A stretch of 64,000 nt of DNA from Hyphococcus sp. (GTDB lineage Bacteria > Pseudomonadota > Alphaproteobacteria > Caulobacterales > Parvularculaceae), in assembly GCA_021776295.1 (NCBI GenBank), contig JAJFGE010000181.1, forward strand, positions 1-64,000, read 5' to 3'. Both the position numbers and the translations under genes were made by a program. Below are positions 8,943 through 17,842 of this stretch, in pieces. The notes under the pieces are model-generated. The model was not told where the DNA came from. It searched no databases and saw nothing but the letters and a program-made list of their open reading frames with translations. Numbering within the stretch: the first letter of the stretch is position 1; every line of letters starts with the position of its first letter.

Positions 8943-8997
8943 GGGTTGAGGGGTTTTGCCCCCCAACCCATGATGGTCGTCAGCCTCTCGGGCTGAC
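8943..8997 (+). other. Two hairpins in the 3' region of the HU gene
   Basis: A GGTTGAGGGG / CCCCCCAACC stem lies at about 8944-8968 and a GTCAGCC (8979-8985) / GGCTGAC (8991-8997) stem follows. Together with the terminator just downstream they make three consecutive stem-loops in the presumed 3' untranslated region of the HU mRNA. Confidence 0.6.
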
Positions 8998-9002
8998 TTG
9001 AG

Positions 9003-9037
9003 ACCGCCGCCGGTTTTACCGCGCGGCGGTTTTTTTA
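9003..9037 (+). terminator. Rho-independent terminator after the HU gene
   Basis: The stem ACCGCCGC (9003-9010) / GCGGCGGT (9023-9030) is followed by a run of T residues. Confidence 0.85.
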
Positions 9038-9147
9038 TGTGCGCCCGATTTTTATGCGCGCCTCTCTAGCCTTCTTTGCCGGAGCGTGATGAAATCGGGG
9101 TTGATGACGCGTGATAAAACTCCGGTTGAAATAACGCCCGCGCACTT

Positions 9148-9238
9148 CCCGAAAAGTGGGAACCGGTTTTCGGATAAAGAAGTGCGCAAAACAAAGGACA
9201 AGAGCATTTGCGCGATTCAAGGCAAGGCGGAAATGCTC
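9148..9238. repeat. Dispersed palindromic repeat, copy 3, overlapping the glnE 5' end
   Basis: The core CGAAAAGTGGGAACCGGTTT is present at 9150-9169. It is followed by a CGGATAAAGAAGTGCGC stretch and an ACAAAGGACAAGAGCATTT stretch that, read in reverse complement, matches the copy near 44755-44810. A dyad GAGCATTT (9202-9209) / AAATGCTC (9231-9238) lies within the first codons of the longest glnE reading frame. Confidence 0.75.
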
Positions 9239-12093
9239 TCGGCGAGGCGATTGCGTCTGTGCCGAAGGCTTATGATCGCGATGCGGCGCCACGGTTGCGC
9301 GAGGCGGTTGGCGCCGGGTTTGATCCGCTGACGCCGCGAGAAGTTGCGCTGGTTGAGGGCGTTGCCGGGTGCTCGCCTTACCTCTCCCGGTTGATGGCCC
9401 GCGATTTTGCACTTGTAGTCGAAATTTTACGCGCACCGCCACGCCAGATGTTGATGCGCGCCTGTGCAACGGCGGCTAAAGCCGGCGCCGCGAGCGCCCA
9501 AGCCGAGCAGATCAAAACCTTGCGCCGAGCGAAAGATGAAGCCGCACTGGCGATTGCGCTCGCTGATATCGCTGGCGTCTGGACGGTGATGGAGGCGGCC
9601 GGCGCGGTCTCGACCTTCGCTGACGCCGCCGTCAACGCCGCGCTCGCCGCCGCCGCCAGATTTGCAAAGCTTGAACACGGGGTCCGCGGCATTGCGGTGC
9701 TGGCGATGGGCAAGCATGGCGGCGAGGAGTTAAACTATTCCAGCGACATCGATCTGGTGTTGGTGTTCGACCATCAGGTGATGGGGTTTGCGACCAGCAG
9801 CCAGGCGCAGGCCGGCGCGGTGAAAGCCGCGCGCGAAATGGTTCATTTGCTACAAACGCAAACGCCGGACGGATATGTTTTCCGTACGGACTTACGGCTG
9901 CGGCCCGACCCCGGCGTTTCCGCGCTGGCAATTTCCGCCCACGCGGCGGAGGCTTATTATGAAGCCTATGGCCAGAACTGGGAGCGCATGGCTTATATCA
10001 AGGCGCGCGCGGCGGCTGGGGACATCGCCGTCGGGACCCGATTTCTGGAGGCGCTGCGCCCGTTTGTGTGGCGCAAACATCTCGACTTTGCGACCATCGA
10101 GGACGTCCATGCGGTCAAGCGGCAAATCCAGTCGGCCAAGGGCGGCGCGAGGATTGAGTTTGAAGGCCACGACATCAAGCTCGGCCGCGGCGGCATTCGC
10201 GAGATTGAATTTTATGCCCAAACCCAGCAGCTCATTCTGGGCGGTAAAAACCCGGCGCTGCGCAGTCGCAAGACGCTGGCGGCGCTGGCGGCGCTGGCCG
10301 CAAATGGCCATATCAGCGATGCGGTGTGCGATGAATTATCCGCCGCCTATCGTTATCTGCGCATGTTCGAACACCGCCTGCAAATGGTCAATGACGAGCA
10401 GACCCACCGCATCCCCCAAGACGCCAACGCGATAGACCGGCTCGCGCATTTTACCGGCGAGAAAGACGTCGGCGCCTTGCGGCGAAAGCTTATAGAAACG
10501 CTCACCCGCGTAGAGCGGCGCTATGATGATTTGTTCCGTGACAAGACCGCTGAGACGCTAGCCGTCGGCCCGCTGGTGTTCACCGGCGTGGAGAACGACC
10601 CGGCGACGCTGGCGACGCTGGAAGGGCTCGGCTTTAAACGCGCAGGCGAAATTTGCGCGGCGATCCGCCGCTGGCATGCGGGCGGCATGCGCGCGACGCG
10701 CACCGAACGCGCGCGCCTCCTCCTCACCAAGCTGATGAACCCGCTTCTGGTGGCATTGTCGAAGGCTGGCAATCCTGATGATGCATTTTTTGCATTTGCT
10801 GATTTTCTCGCCAACCTGCCGTCGGGGGTGCAAGTCTTTTCTCTGCTGGCGAACAATCTTGCTCTGTTCGACGTGTTAATCCGGATCATGACGATCTCTC
10901 CGTTTCTCGGGCGTCAGCTGTCGAAGCGCATCAACATCATCGAAGGCTTTATCGAGACCGGACTGGTGGAACCGCCGCCGCCACTCACCGATTATGCACT
11001 GGCGCTAACGAATATTTTGTGCGCCGCTGACAGTTTTGAAGACGCGCTTAATCTCACCCGGCGCTGGGCGGGCGAGCATAAATTCCCCATCGCCGCGCAG
11101 CTCGCTGCCGGGCTCTGCCCGCCGCGCCAAGCCGCCGCGCATTTCAGCGCCATTGCCGACGCTTGCATCACCGCGCTGACGCCAGCGGCGCAGGAAGAAA
11201 TGCGCGCCGCCCACGGAACTATCGACGGCGGCCTGGCGGTCGTCGGTCTCGGCCGGCTCGGCAGCCGACAGATGACGGCGACGTCGGATATCGATTTGAT
11301 GTTCATCTATGACGCGCCGGCGGAGGCCGTCTCCGATGGTCGTCGGGCGCTACAGGCGAGCGAATATTTCACCCGTCTCGTCCGCCGCATCATTACCGCA
11401 CTGTCGGCCGCAACGCCGGAAGGTGCGCTTTACGACGTCGACATGCAATTGCGCCCATCCGGTCGCGCCGGGCCGGCTGCGGTCAGCCTGTCGGCGTTCC
11501 GGCAATATTATGAAAAAGACGCCTGGACATGGGAGCAGATGGCGCTGACCCGGGCCCGGACCATCACTGCGCCGGATGCGCTCGCCGCCAGCATCGAGGC
11601 GGAAATTGAGCACATTCTGCGCCGCCCCCGCGAGCGGGCCAGGGTCGCCGAAGATGTTAACGACATGCGCCGGCGTTTGCTTGACGCCAAGCCGGGCAAA
11701 AGCCCATGGGATGTAAAGAATATCTTAGGCGGGCTCACCGATATTGCCTTTATCTGCCAATATCTTGCGCTCGCGACGGGTAAGGATTTTGGCCGGCCGC
11801 CGCGTGCCACTGCTGACGCGGTGAAATGGTTTGCGCAGAGAGGAGAGCTGAATGATAAACACGCAAGCGCGCTTAGTGATGCGCAAGCCCTCTTCGATGC
11901 GGTGCTGCATGGCGCCCGCGCGGCTACCGGCGGGGTCTTTGCGCCGGACGGAGCCGGTGAAATGTTGACCGCGCACATGGCCTCGCTTTGCGGCGCGGCG
12001 TCGATTGACGAAGCTGAGCGCAATTTAATCCGACGCCAGTCTGCGGTTGCGCAAATCTGTCGTAGCGTGATGAAACTGAACCCGAGCCCATAA
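9208..12093 (+). CDS. glnE: Bifunctional glutamine synthetase adenylyltransferase/deadenylase
   Basis: Up to 961 residues. GlnE attaches AMP to, or removes it from, glutamine synthetase in response to nitrogen status. Two nucleotidyltransferase domains are evident. The N-terminal deadenylase has MGKHGGEELNYSSDIDL (Asp180/Asp182), and the C-terminal adenylyltransferase has GLGRLGSRQMTATSDIDL (Asp694/Asp696). The helical inter-domain region and RLRPDPG / QLRPSGRAG motifs are also present. Length is near normal. The start is uncertain: the longest frame begins at TTG 9208 inside a palindromic intergenic repeat, whereas GTG 9259 (removing 17 residues, with a GAGG at 9244-9247) lies beyond the repeat and is a reasonable alternative. 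Confidence 0.95.
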   Translation: MRDSRQGGNALGEAIASVPKAYDRDAAPRLREAVGAGFDPLTPREVALVEGVAGCSPYLSRLMARDFALVVEILRAPPRQMLMRACATAAKAGAASAQAEQIKTLRRAKDEAALAIALADIAGVWTVMEAAGAVSTFADAAVNAALAAAARFAKLEHGVRGIAVLAMGKHGGEELNYSSDIDLVLVFDHQVMGFATSSQAQAGAVKAAREMVHLLQTQTPDGYVFRTDLRLRPDPGVSALAISAHAAEAYYEAYGQNWERMAYIKARAAAGDIAVGTRFLEALRPFVWRKHLDFATIEDVHAVKRQIQSAKGGARIEFEGHDIKLGRGGIREIEFYAQTQQLILGGKNPALRSRKTLAALAALAANGHISDAVCDELSAAYRYLRMFEHRLQMVNDEQTHRIPQDANAIDRLAHFTGEKDVGALRRKLIETLTRVERRYDDLFRDKTAETLAVGPLVFTGVENDPATLATLEGLGFKRAGEICAAIRRWHAGGMRATRTERARLLLTKLMNPLLVALSKAGNPDDAFFAFADFLANLPSGVQVFSLLANNLALFDVLIRIMTISPFLGRQLSKRINIIEGFIETGLVEPPPPLTDYALALTNILCAADSFEDALNLTRRWAGEHKFPIAAQLAAGLCPPRQAAAHFSAIADACITALTPAAQEEMRAAHGTIDGGLAVVGLGRLGSRQMTATSDIDLMFIYDAPAEAVSDGRRALQASEYFTRLVRRIITALSAATPEGALYDVDMQLRPSGRAGPAAVSLSAFRQYYEKDAWTWEQMALTRARTITAPDALAASIEAEIEHILRRPRERARVAEDVNDMRRRLLDAKPGKSPWDVKNILGGLTDIAFICQYLALATGKDFGRPPRATADAVKWFAQRGELNDKHASALSDAQALFDAVLHGARAATGGVFAPDGAGEMLTAHMASLCGAASIDEAERNLIRRQSAVAQICRSVMKLNPSP

Positions 12094-12111
12094 GCTGCGA
12101 GCTGAGCACTG

Positions 12112-13455
12112 ATGACAGCGACATTTGATTTATTGGTAATCGGCGCTGACGAGGCAAGTTTCTCGGCGGCGGCGGTTGCTGCGCGCAGCGGCGCATCGGT
12201 CGCGATTATTCGCCCGCGCAAACGCAAGAACATGGCGGCGACGTATTGCGACATGCCGAATTTCGTCTGGCGCCGGCTTGACCTCCACGAATATGGATTA
12301 TCACTTGAACGCATCAGCGCCCGGGTGACGCTCGGCCCGGACGGTGCGACGGTAACCACCCATGAGGGGGTGCGTGAGACCCAAGCGGCGCTGGCGCAAG
12401 AAGGCAAGGCTGACCATCTTCTGTGGGCGGACTTTGTTGATGAGATGACGGCGCTTGAAGCCGGACGCAGATTGCGCGATGCGGCGACCTCTGCGCCGAA
12501 AAATGGCGCGGCAGGATTTTCCCTGTTCAGCGGCAGCGTGCGCGACTGTGCCGCGCTTGGTCAGGCGACCGGTTCCTGCGCTGCCGTACTTGATGATTAT
12601 CTCGGCGATGACGCGTTAAAAACTCATATCGCCGCTCATGCGCTCGGCCCGTCCGGTCTTGGCGGCGGCGAGCCCGGCTCTGGGTTGGCCTTGTCTGAAT
12701 TTTTTGACGCCCATGCCTGGCGGGTGCGCCCTGATGAGGATGGGCCGTCGCTATTGTCGACATTGGAGACGGCTTGCAAGGATAGCGGCGTTGAATTTTT
12801 CACCAAAGACCTCACCGAGATTGCGCGCGATGGCGCCCGGCAGGTCACGGTCAGCCTTGCCGACGGCGAAACAATAAAATCCCGCTATGTGTTATTTGCC
12901 TCGCCAGGCGCAGCGTTAAAAGCTGGCATGCGCGCCTCGGTCTGTCCTTTGGCAGGCCATGGTGCGGCGACGGCTGTGTTGCGCATCGCCCTCAAAAGAC
13001 CGATGCCGCCGGCGGCGCAAGATAACAAAGCGGTGTTTCAAGTTCTCGATGGCGCCGGCGATCTGCAAGTCGCGCGAGAGGCTGCGCTGGACGGGCGCCT
13101 GCCTGATAATTTGCCGGTTGAGTTTGAATATGCCGCCAATGGCGACATCATTGTGCGCACCGCCTATTGCCCGGCGGCGTTTCGCGATGATGATGGCTGG
13201 CGCGAATGGACCGGGCAGGACCGCCAGGCGGCGGCGCGGCGGATGATCGATCAGCTGGCGCGGCGCATCCCGGAATTTTCCGCCAATGTCCGCAAAACTA
13301 AACTCGAAGTCACTGGCGCGGCGTCGCCTGACCGGCCGCCAATCTTTATGGAATCTGCATTCGCCGGAATGGAAAACATCATTATACAGCCGAACCGCCA
13401 CAACGCGGTCGCCGCAGCGGTGCGGTTGGTGGACAGGATCCTTGCTGGTGAGTGA
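12112..13455 (+). CDS. FAD-oxidoreductase-like protein with degenerate dinucleotide-binding motif
   Basis: 447 residues. The N-terminal beta-alpha-beta unit (LLVIGADEASFSAAAVAARSGA, about residues 7-28) looks like a Rossmann FAD-binding fold of the phytoene-desaturase/amine-oxidase type, but the expected GxGxxG is reduced to GADEAS. The C-terminal part ends with an FAGMENIIIQPNRHNAVAAA segment resembling the closing FAD-contact region of this superfamily. It is the first of three overlapping co-directional genes, with a second FAD-like protein and a GcvT-like protein. Its substrate is unknown. Whether it binds FAD strongly is doubtful given the motif, so it could be a partner subunit of the second protein (inference). 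Confidence 0.75.
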   Translation: MTATFDLLVIGADEASFSAAAVAARSGASVAIIRPRKRKNMAATYCDMPNFVWRRLDLHEYGLSLERISARVTLGPDGATVTTHEGVRETQAALAQEGKADHLLWADFVDEMTALEAGRRLRDAATSAPKNGAAGFSLFSGSVRDCAALGQATGSCAAVLDDYLGDDALKTHIAAHALGPSGLGGGEPGSGLALSEFFDAHAWRVRPDEDGPSLLSTLETACKDSGVEFFTKDLTEIARDGARQVTVSLADGETIKSRYVLFASPGAALKAGMRASVCPLAGHGAATAVLRIALKRPMPPAAQDNKAVFQVLDGAGDLQVAREAALDGRLPDNLPVEFEYAANGDIIVRTAYCPAAFRDDDGWREWTGQDRQAAARRMIDQLARRIPEFSANVRKTKLEVTGAASPDRPPIFMESAFAGMENIIIQPNRHNAVAAAVRLVDRILAGE

Positions 13456-15013
13456 TGTTGAACACAAACCCGGCGCCGGACGCATCGAAGGCGGGATTGA
13501 CGCGATTGTCATCGGCGCCGATGCGGAAGGGCTGACGGCGGCGGCTTATCTTGGCCGCGCCGGCTATAACACGATTTTGCTTGAGGCTGGCGTTGAAATT
13601 GGCGGCGCGGTGTGTGCGCGCGAGTTAAGCCCGGGGCAGAGCTATGTCGATGGCGAACATCTGATTTCCATTCTCGATCCCGCCGTCATCGCCGATCTCG
13701 ATCTTTACCGCCATGGCGTATCTTATGCTGCGCGGTGTCTTGATACGGCCTATTTCTTTGAAGACGGCGAAACATTACAGCTTGGCGGCGATTTACAAAT
13801 GGCGGCGGCGGCGTTTGACGACGAGGAGACCGGCCCGGCGTTTCAGAAATTCATCACCGACGTGTTTGAGGCGGCGGCGTTTTGCCGTCCTGGATTTGAA
13901 GCCGGGCCGGCAAGCGATATTGAAAAGGCAATGCGCGCGGCGCCCCGCGCTTTGGCGGCGCGGTTAAATTTCTTTTCCCTCGCCCCGGCGCAAGAAGTGC
14001 TCGACGCCTATCTGCCTGACGGCCCGTTAAAGACTGCGCTGTTGTCCGAGACGGGGTTTCGCTCCGCCGCTGCGCCGCATGAACCGTTCAGTTTTATGAC
14101 GCTGGTGCGCCGCTGGGCGGGTGAAATTGCCGGGCTTCAGGGCGCCTGCGCTTACCCGCAAGGAGGCGCGGCGGCGGTGGTGACGGCGCTGCGCCGTGCG
14201 GCGCAAGCGGCGAGGGTTGATATTCGCGCCGCCACTGGCGTTGCCTCTATATTGATTGAACAAGACCACGCCGCCGGGGTGGAGCTTGAGGGCGGCGGGC
14301 AAATTCGCGCGCCGATCATTGTCGCTGCTGGCGCTGCGCGGCGGGTGTTCATGGAGATGATTGGCGCGGCGGTTATCGATATTGAATTTCAACGCGCCAT
14401 CACCGCCGCCAGACCGCAGCTTGCCAGCGGGCATCTGCATCTCGCACTCAAGGGCGTTGCGCGCGATGAAAAAACCCGCGGCCATATGAACCGGCGCCTG
14501 GTCTATGCGCCGCCGCGCGAGGCCTTGCGCCGGGCGTTTGCTGATGCACGCGCCGGACGCGTGCCGAGTGATGTAATGATTGAAGCGGTGTTTCCGGACG
14601 TGCTCGACGAAGAGGCCGGCGGCGAGAAAATGCAACTCCTCTCCGCCATCGCGCATCCCTTGCCGTTTGACGAGGCCCTGAATGCGGACCAGCGCGGCGA
14701 AATTGAAAAAACCATTCTCGCCAATATCGAAAAATTCGCGCCCGACATCGAAGACCGCATCAAAGCGCGTGCGCTGCGATTGGCGAGCGATGTTGCGGAT
14801 TCGACCGGCGCGTCGGCGCAAGATTACGCCGCCCCGCCGAGCATTATAGAACAGGTGGCGCTGGCGCGGGTCGCTAGCTCTGCCGGTTATGTCGGCGGGT
14901 TATATTTCTGCGGGCGCGAGGCGCGCATTGGCGCGGGAATTTCCTGCGCCGCCGGCCGCATGGCCGCGAAAGCTGCGCTCTTCGAGGCCAAACGCGGAGG
15001 CCGCGCGGCATGA
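13448..15013 (+). CDS. NAD(P)/FAD-dependent oxidoreductase, phytoene-dehydrogenase-like
   Basis: About 521 residues from GTG 13448, which overlaps the end of the preceding gene by eight bases; the longer upstream extension is merely the other frame of that gene. The N-terminal FAD-binding strand-turn-helix reads AIVIGADAEGLTAAAYLGRAG with an acidic residue ending the second strand (LLEAG), then GGAVCARE, as in CrtI/PYROXD2-like enzymes. The expected GxGxxG is GADAEG, lacking the central Gly. A C-terminal YFCGREARIGAGISCAAGRMAA segment matches the family's closing FAD motif. The function is probably redox chemistry on an unknown hydrophobic or amine substrate together with its two neighbours. 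Confidence 0.8.
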   Translation: MSDVEHKPGAGRIEGGIDAIVIGADAEGLTAAAYLGRAGYNTILLEAGVEIGGAVCARELSPGQSYVDGEHLISILDPAVIADLDLYRHGVSYAARCLDTAYFFEDGETLQLGGDLQMAAAAFDDEETGPAFQKFITDVFEAAAFCRPGFEAGPASDIEKAMRAAPRALAARLNFFSLAPAQEVLDAYLPDGPLKTALLSETGFRSAAAPHEPFSFMTLVRRWAGEIAGLQGACAYPQGGAAAVVTALRRAAQAARVDIRAATGVASILIEQDHAAGVELEGGGQIRAPIIVAAGAARRVFMEMIGAAVIDIEFQRAITAARPQLASGHLHLALKGVARDEKTRGHMNRRLVYAPPREALRRAFADARAGRVPSDVMIEAVFPDVLDEEAGGEKMQLLSAIAHPLPFDEALNADQRGEIEKTILANIEKFAPDIEDRIKARALRLASDVADSTGASAQDYAAPPSIIEQVALARVASSAGYVGGLYFCGREARIGAGISCAAGRMAAKAALFEAKRGGRAA

Positions 15014-16164
15014 TCTTTCCCGCCGAAGATGTGATTGTCGATAGCCCGCGCGCAACTCCGCTTTATGCAGCGGCCGCATCTGCGAGCGAGGCCAATATCT
15101 GGACCTCGGTCAATGGCTGGTCGCTGGCGCGGGTTTTCACCTCGGTGGAAAAAGAATATCACGCGGCGAAAAATTCAGCGGCGATTGCCGATCTTGGCGC
15201 TCTGTCGCGCTGGGCTGTGCGCGGACGCGAAGCGGCGCAGTTTTTATCGCGCATCACCACCGCGCCGGCGCCGCGGCTTGGCGTTGGCGAAAGCGCGCGC
15301 GGGTTAATCCTCGATGGCGACGGCGGGGTGCTCGATCTGGCGGAAGTCTCGCGGCTTTCGGACGATTTGTTTTTATTGACCACCCCGACAGCGCATGCGC
15401 GAAGGTTGCAACTTGGCGCGCGCGGCGTGGATGCGCTGGGCGAGGATATTTGCCAGGCGGTTGCGGCGATCGGCGTGTTCGGCCCGCGCGCCAGTGAAGT
15501 TTTAAGCGCTGCGGGCATGAAAATGCCGGGCGAGGATGTCGCCGCCTCGGCGGTGGTGCGCGGTGTTGAAACTGCGGCGCGGCCAATACAGTTCGGCGCG
15601 CTGGCAGGCGTTGAGTTGATCTTTCCCGCCGCCGATGCGTTGACCATCTGGGAGCGGCTGGTGCGTCGCGGCAAGGCCGGGCCTATCGGACTTGATGCGA
15701 TGGAAATTTTGCGCATTGAAAGCGGCGCGCCGCGACCGGGGGTTGATTTTGTCGCCGCCGATCATCCGGGTACGGCGACACGGCGCACGCCCGCAGAAAT
15801 CGGATTGCCACATTTGGCGCCGCTGGATCGCGGCTGGTATAATGGCCGCCGCGGCCTGCGGTATGTCGCAACCCGGCCCGAGCGGCGCCTGGCCACCCTG
15901 TCGGTTGACGATGAACGCTCCATGCCGGGCGCAGCCGTTTTTGCCGGCGGCAAGCCGGTCGGGCGCATCACCAGTTGCGCCTGGTCGCCGGCGATCAAAC
16001 GGGTGGTGGCGTTCGCCGATGTGGCGCGGCCGGTGGGGGTGAAAGACTATGAAATCGCAGTCCCCGCGCCGGGCGAGGGACGCGTTGCGGCCAAGCTTTT
16101 TGAGACGCCGGAAAGTGCGCTGGCGAAAGCGTTTCGCCAAGCACAAGATGCGGTAACGGGTTGA
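15010..16164 (+). CDS. GcvT-like (aminomethyltransferase fold) folate-binding protein
   Basis: 384 residues. The N-terminal region has the GcvT arrangement: HAAKNSAAIADLGALSRWAVRGREA around residues 50-75, with the Asp that contacts tetrahydrofolate in GcvT. A C-terminal barrel-like part (about 290-380) contains SMPGAAVFAGGKPVGRITSCAWSP, matching the GcvT C-terminal domain. It overlaps the preceding FAD-like gene by four bases (ATGA), so translation is probably coupled. GcvT homologues beside FAD proteins often accept formaldehyde-level carbon onto folate, as in sarcosine and dimethylglycine dehydrogenases; a similar demethylation role here is inference. It is not the canonical glycine-cleavage T protein, since no gcvH or gcvP is nearby. 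Confidence 0.82.
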   Translation: MIFPAEDVIVDSPRATPLYAAAASASEANIWTSVNGWSLARVFTSVEKEYHAAKNSAAIADLGALSRWAVRGREAAQFLSRITTAPAPRLGVGESARGLILDGDGGVLDLAEVSRLSDDLFLLTTPTAHARRLQLGARGVDALGEDICQAVAAIGVFGPRASEVLSAAGMKMPGEDVAASAVVRGVETAARPIQFGALAGVELIFPAADALTIWERLVRRGKAGPIGLDAMEILRIESGAPRPGVDFVAADHPGTATRRTPAEIGLPHLAPLDRGWYNGRRGLRYVATRPERRLATLSVDDERSMPGAAVFAGGKPVGRITSCAWSPAIKRVVAFADVARPVGVKDYEIAVPAPGEGRVAAKLFETPESALAKAFRQAQDAVTG

Positions 16165-16190
16165 GCCGTGACTGACTGACGGCGCGCCAA

Positions 16191-16994
16191 TCAATCCCTA
16201 GACCGATCAATTCTGAACGAGGCCACGAACGGCAAATGGTCCGAGACTTCGGTGCGAAATTTCTCGCGGCCCATATCCAGCGTCCAATGCATCGGAAACA
16301 GCCGCAGGCTGCCGCGAATATATTCCGTGGAATAGGTGCGTGAGATGGCAAACCCGTCAAGCAGGTTGGCGCGGCCTGCGGGAAGGATGTGAGAAAACCG
16401 CGCCTGCAAATCCCAGGACGACAGAAAGTTCATCAAATCGTCGCCGCCAAGGTGATGGAAATTGCTCGCATCCTCGCCGGGGATCATATTGAAGTCGCCC
16501 ATCAACAAGATGTCCTCGCGAGAATTGGCGCGCATGTCGGTGATGAACTGGCCGATAATTTTGCACTGCGCGTCGCGGGTTTTTTGCTCATCGCGGCCTC
16601 TGCCGGATTTCAGATGCACGGCGATTAATGTGAAGTCGAATTTACCGACCTTCATATCGACGGCCATTGCCTTGCGCTTGCCCGGATCGCCAAGGTCGGA
16701 ATTATCAATAAAGCGCGCATTCGCCGCCTCGACGCCTTTCTTGAAGAGAACGCCAATATTCAAATTACTGGTCTGCGGCAGCATCACGGATTGATATTGG
16801 CATCCCTTCGCCGCCAGACCGTCAATCAGGTCTTGCATATGACTGAAGGGTTTAACCTCAACCAGCGTCACAACCTCCGCATCGAGAATTGAAAGCCCTT
16901 CAACCTGGCGCTTAAGTCGGTCAGGAGAAATCGTGTTGAAGCCAGCCAGGTTCCAGGCGGCAATTTTCGCCGTCGTATGATCGAAATGAGACAT
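16191..16994 (-). CDS. Endonuclease/exonuclease/phosphatase-family hydrolase
   Basis: 267 residues. The fold of DNase I, AP endonucleases and sphingomyelinases is recognised from AAWNLAGFN (the Asn-containing first strand, near residue 15), a VTLVEVKP segment carrying the metal-binding Glu, GDFNMIPGED (the catalytic Asp/Asn pair) and SDHLPFVASF (the closing Asp-His). No signal peptide is visible, so it is probably cytoplasmic. ATG ending at 16994 follows a strong GGAGG ribosome site. The real substrate (nucleic acid, phospholipid or phosphosugar) cannot be told from the sequence. The gene converges with the GcvT-like gene and is divergent from the next small membrane protein gene. Confidence 0.88.
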   Translation of the reverse strand: MSHFDHTTAKIAAWNLAGFNTISPDRLKRQVEGLSILDAEVVTLVEVKPFSHMQDLIDGLAAKGCQYQSVMLPQTSNLNIGVLFKKGVEAANARFIDNSDLGDPGKRKAMAVDMKVGKFDFTLIAVHLKSGRGRDEQKTRDAQCKIIGQFITDMRANSREDILLMGDFNMIPGEDASNFHHLGGDDLMNFLSSWDLQARFSHILPAGRANLLDGFAISRTYSTEYIRGSLRLFPMHWTLDMGREKFRTEVSDHLPFVASFRIDRSRD

Positions 16995-17185
16995 TTATTG
17001 ATCCTCCATAGTTGACTAGGAAGTCTTGAAATACACGCGCAAATATACAGGAATGAACTCGGTGAGAATAATGTTATCATATGTGCCGGGCGCCTCAAAA
17101 CCAGACTGAGCGCATTGCGTTGCGTCAATGGGTCAGCGAAGCCGTCACGATACTTTTGCAAAGCTTAGACGCAGGAGAAATTTTC

Positions 17186-17629
17186 ATGCAGCAAAAAATA
17201 CCGAGCTTTTGGCTTCTTCAGGCGCCGGGCTGGTTGTTGTTTTTATACCTTCTTATTGCGCAAGGCATTCCAGCTTTTGATTATGAACTCGGCGTTGCCA
17301 TGGGCGTGCAGGAATCAGCCGAACGCATAACAGAGGTTGGCGTTGCGTTTTGGACCGGCTTTGCCGTCGGAGATCTCCTGACATATATTCCATTGCTCGC
17401 GGTCGGCTTGGCAGGGCATATTGCCGGCAAAGCATGGGCGCGTATCATACTCGCCGCCGCGCTCGGGATTACTGTCTATTGGCCGATCGTATCACTCGCG
17501 ACGGTGGCCGCAGCGCGCGACGCTGAGGGCTGGAGCCTGACCGGAGAAGCTGCATACTGGATCGTCTTGCCGCTAATCGCCCTTTGGGGCGCGTGGGGAT
17601 TATGCAGCCTCGTGCGTTCGGGCCGCTAG
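17186..17629 (+). CDS. Small multi-pass membrane protein, unknown
   Basis: 147 residues with about four hydrophobic segments (roughly 9-28, 50-75, 80-103 and 120-142). I choose ATG 17186 because a clean AGGAG lies at 17173-17177 with eight-base spacing; the longer open frame from 17081 would add 35 polar residues with no membrane character. The family is not recognised. It is followed at once by a large dispersed palindromic repeat region. Confidence 0.75.
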   Translation: MQQKIPSFWLLQAPGWLLFLYLLIAQGIPAFDYELGVAMGVQESAERITEVGVAFWTGFAVGDLLTYIPLLAVGLAGHIAGKAWARIILAAALGITVYWPIVSLATVAAARDAEGWSLTGEAAYWIVLPLIALWGAWGLCSLVRSGR

Positions 17630-17834
17630 AGCGCATTCACAAAAAGTGGGTGCGGTTTTTGGGTTCGAATGCGCGATCACGAAAGAATCTAGACTACGTT
17701 CTACGATTCAATAATTTGCGAACGCGGTCTAGAGCAAATCCGAGTTAAATTGAATCGTGGCTTTGCTCTAGGTTCTTTGTTTGCCGCATTTGTATCGGAT
17801 AACCGCGTCACGCTTATCCGGAAATGCTCTAGAG
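17626..17834. repeat. Dispersed palindromic repeat region, copy 4 (compound)
   Basis: The 213-base gap between the small membrane protein and the histidine kinase consists of consecutive dyads. They are GCGCATTC (17631-17638) / GAATGCGC (17667-17674) enclosing AAAAAGTGGGTGCGGTTTTT; TCTAGACTAC with a later GCGGTCTAG; and AGAGCAAA (17731-17738) / TTTGCTCT (17762-17769). A GGTTCTTTGTTTGCCGCATT stretch and CTTATCCGGAAATGCTCTAG follow. The last part resembles the copy near 44755-44836. The region overlaps the end of the upstream gene by a few bases. Confidence 0.75.
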
Positions 17835-17842
17835 GGCCGGCC

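Noticed and set aside
13286-13447. 54-codon N-terminal extension of the second FAD-like protein
   Set aside because: It is the shadow frame of the preceding gene's conserved C terminus and is Arg/Ser/Trp-rich without fold; GTG 13448 starts directly before the FAD-binding fold.
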